Below are positions 57,667 to 58,006 of a stretch of 58,006 nt of DNA, piece after piece. Both the position numbers and the translations under genes were made by a program. Below the pieces are notes generated by a model. The model was not told where the DNA came from. It made no database searches and saw only the letters and a list, made by a program, of their open reading frames with translations. Position 1 is the first letter of the stretch. The number at the start of each line of letters is the position of its first letter. Source of the DNA: Methanobrevibacter sp. (GTDB lineage: Archaea > Methanobacteriota > Methanobacteria > Methanobacteriales > Methanobacteriaceae); contig NZ_JAFRSC010000017.1 of NCBI RefSeq assembly GCF_017427765.1, forward strand, positions 1 through 58,006, given 5' to 3'.

Positions 57667-57721
57667 TAAATAAAGGCTAATGTAAAGATTTAAATAGTAC
57701 TACTTTTTAAATAAAATATAT

Positions 57722-57792
57722 TACTACATGGTTAAACTACCATAATTACTGTTAACAAAAAGGCGATATACAGCAATGAAAACCATGTAGTA
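57722..57792 (+). promoter_or_regulatory. Structured 5' leader of hmd
   Basis: TACTACATGGTT (57722-57733) pairs perfectly with AACCATGTAGTA (57781-57792) around a 47-base loop. A further A/T stem AACTTTTTTAAAT with ATTTAAAAAAAGTT follows to about 57830. This long stem just before the ribosome binding site (AAGGAGA near 57836) could be a regulatory leader. Confidence 0.45.
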
Positions 57793-57849
57793 AAACTTTT
57801 TTAAATAAATTAATTTAAAAAAAGTTCACTAAAATAAGGAGACAAAAAA

Positions 57850-58006
57850 ATGAAAGTAGCAATTTTAGGTGCAGGATGTTACAGAACACATGCTGCAAGT
57901 GGAATTACCAACTTCTCAAGAGCTTGTGAAGTTGCAGAAGCAACAGGCAAAGAAAACATTTCTATGACCCACTCCACAATCGAAATGGGTGCAGAATTAT
58001 TAGAAC
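57850..58006 (+). CDS. hmd: [Fe]-hydrogenase Hmd, N-terminal part (runs off the window)
   Basis: Only the first 52 residues are present. KVAILGAGCYRTHAASGITN and the SRACEVAE segment, then MTHSTIEMGAELLE, are highly characteristic of H2-forming methylenetetrahydromethanopterin dehydrogenase, which reduces methenyl-H4MPT with H2 using the iron-guanylylpyridinol cofactor and no nickel. AAGGAGA precedes ATG 57850. It is divergent from hcgG. Confidence 0.93.
   Translation, partial: MKVAILGAGCYRTHAASGITNFSRACEVAEATGKENISMTHSTIEMGAELLE

Overview
This window looks like part of the chromosome of a hydrogenotrophic methanogen of the Methanobacteriales, most probably Methanobrevibacter or a close relative. 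The reasons are the very AT-rich intergenic DNA with TTTATATA-type archaeal promoters, GGTGA-type ribosome binding sites, an archaeal 16S rRNA 5' end at the left edge, and methanogenesis genes (mer, the F420- and Hdr-linked flp-like cluster, hcgG, hmd, mfnE). A very large secreted beta-helix protein fits this genus. No phage, insertion sequence or CRISPR array was seen, so the window reads as core chromosome with some surface-protein and metal-homeostasis specialisation.

Layout. 1-0.7 kb: partial 16S rRNA and its upstream region. 0.7-4.7 kb: mer, an archaeosine radical-SAM enzyme, a DUF308 membrane protein and a nucleotidyltransferase. 4.7-9.5 kb: a tight six-gene minus-strand operon (MoxR ATPase, VWA protein, TtuA-type tRNA thiolase, a ubiquitin-like sulfur carrier, a DUF89 phosphatase, an NAD-binding protein). 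9.6-11.6 kb: a Ser-rich anchored protein and a pterin-binding DHPS-like protein. 11.8-15.4 kb: the complete porCDABEF operon. 15.4-20.1 kb: a histidine kinase, fumarase alpha, a PhoU regulator and a membrane protein. 20.1-20.4 kb: tRNA-Thr and tRNA-Leu. 20.5-22.7 kb: a mini-ferredoxin, a membrane-anchored protein and a polysaccharide polymerase-like protein. 23.0-25.7 kb: cbiMNQO metal transporter. 25.7-28.9 kb: feoB, feoA and a zinc ribbon, with iron-box promoters and a candidate small RNA. 28.9-40.3 kb: mixed genes (MarR, TctA-like, a GHKL plus STAS-like pair, a methyltransferase, a secretion ATPase and membrane protein, DUF4012, a 37-residue Cys-rich peptide, AIM24, DUF4013, an MFS pump). 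40.5-46.9 kb: a roughly 2150-residue secreted protein with two papain-like protease domains. 47.1-50.5 kb: aEF-1beta, Zn ribbon, MfnE, Pth2 and ABCE1. 50.7-58.0 kb: nicotianamine synthase, structured non-coding DNA, an flp-like operon, hcgG and the start of hmd.

The most striking theme is metal control. A 7-bp half-site GTATTAC/GTAATAC recurs upstream of the cbiMNQO transporter, nicotianamine synthase, the flp-like operon, hmd and one uncharacterised methyltransferase. A different palindrome, TTAGGTNNACCTAA or TTTAGGCATGCCTAAA, brackets the TATA boxes of feoA, feoB, a candidate sRNA and a Cys-rich peptide, and also lies in front of hcgG. I infer a nickel-starvation regulon and an iron (DtxR-like) regulon that meet at the hcgG/hmd intergenic region. 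Functionally, Hmd (a nickel-free hydrogenase) plus an F420-binding FdhB-like subunit and an MvhD-like subunit could carry electrons from H2 to heterodisulfide reductase without a NiFe hydrogenase. Two paralogous multi-hairpin elements between nas and the flp-like operon, each near these boxes, are candidates for undescribed structured RNAs.
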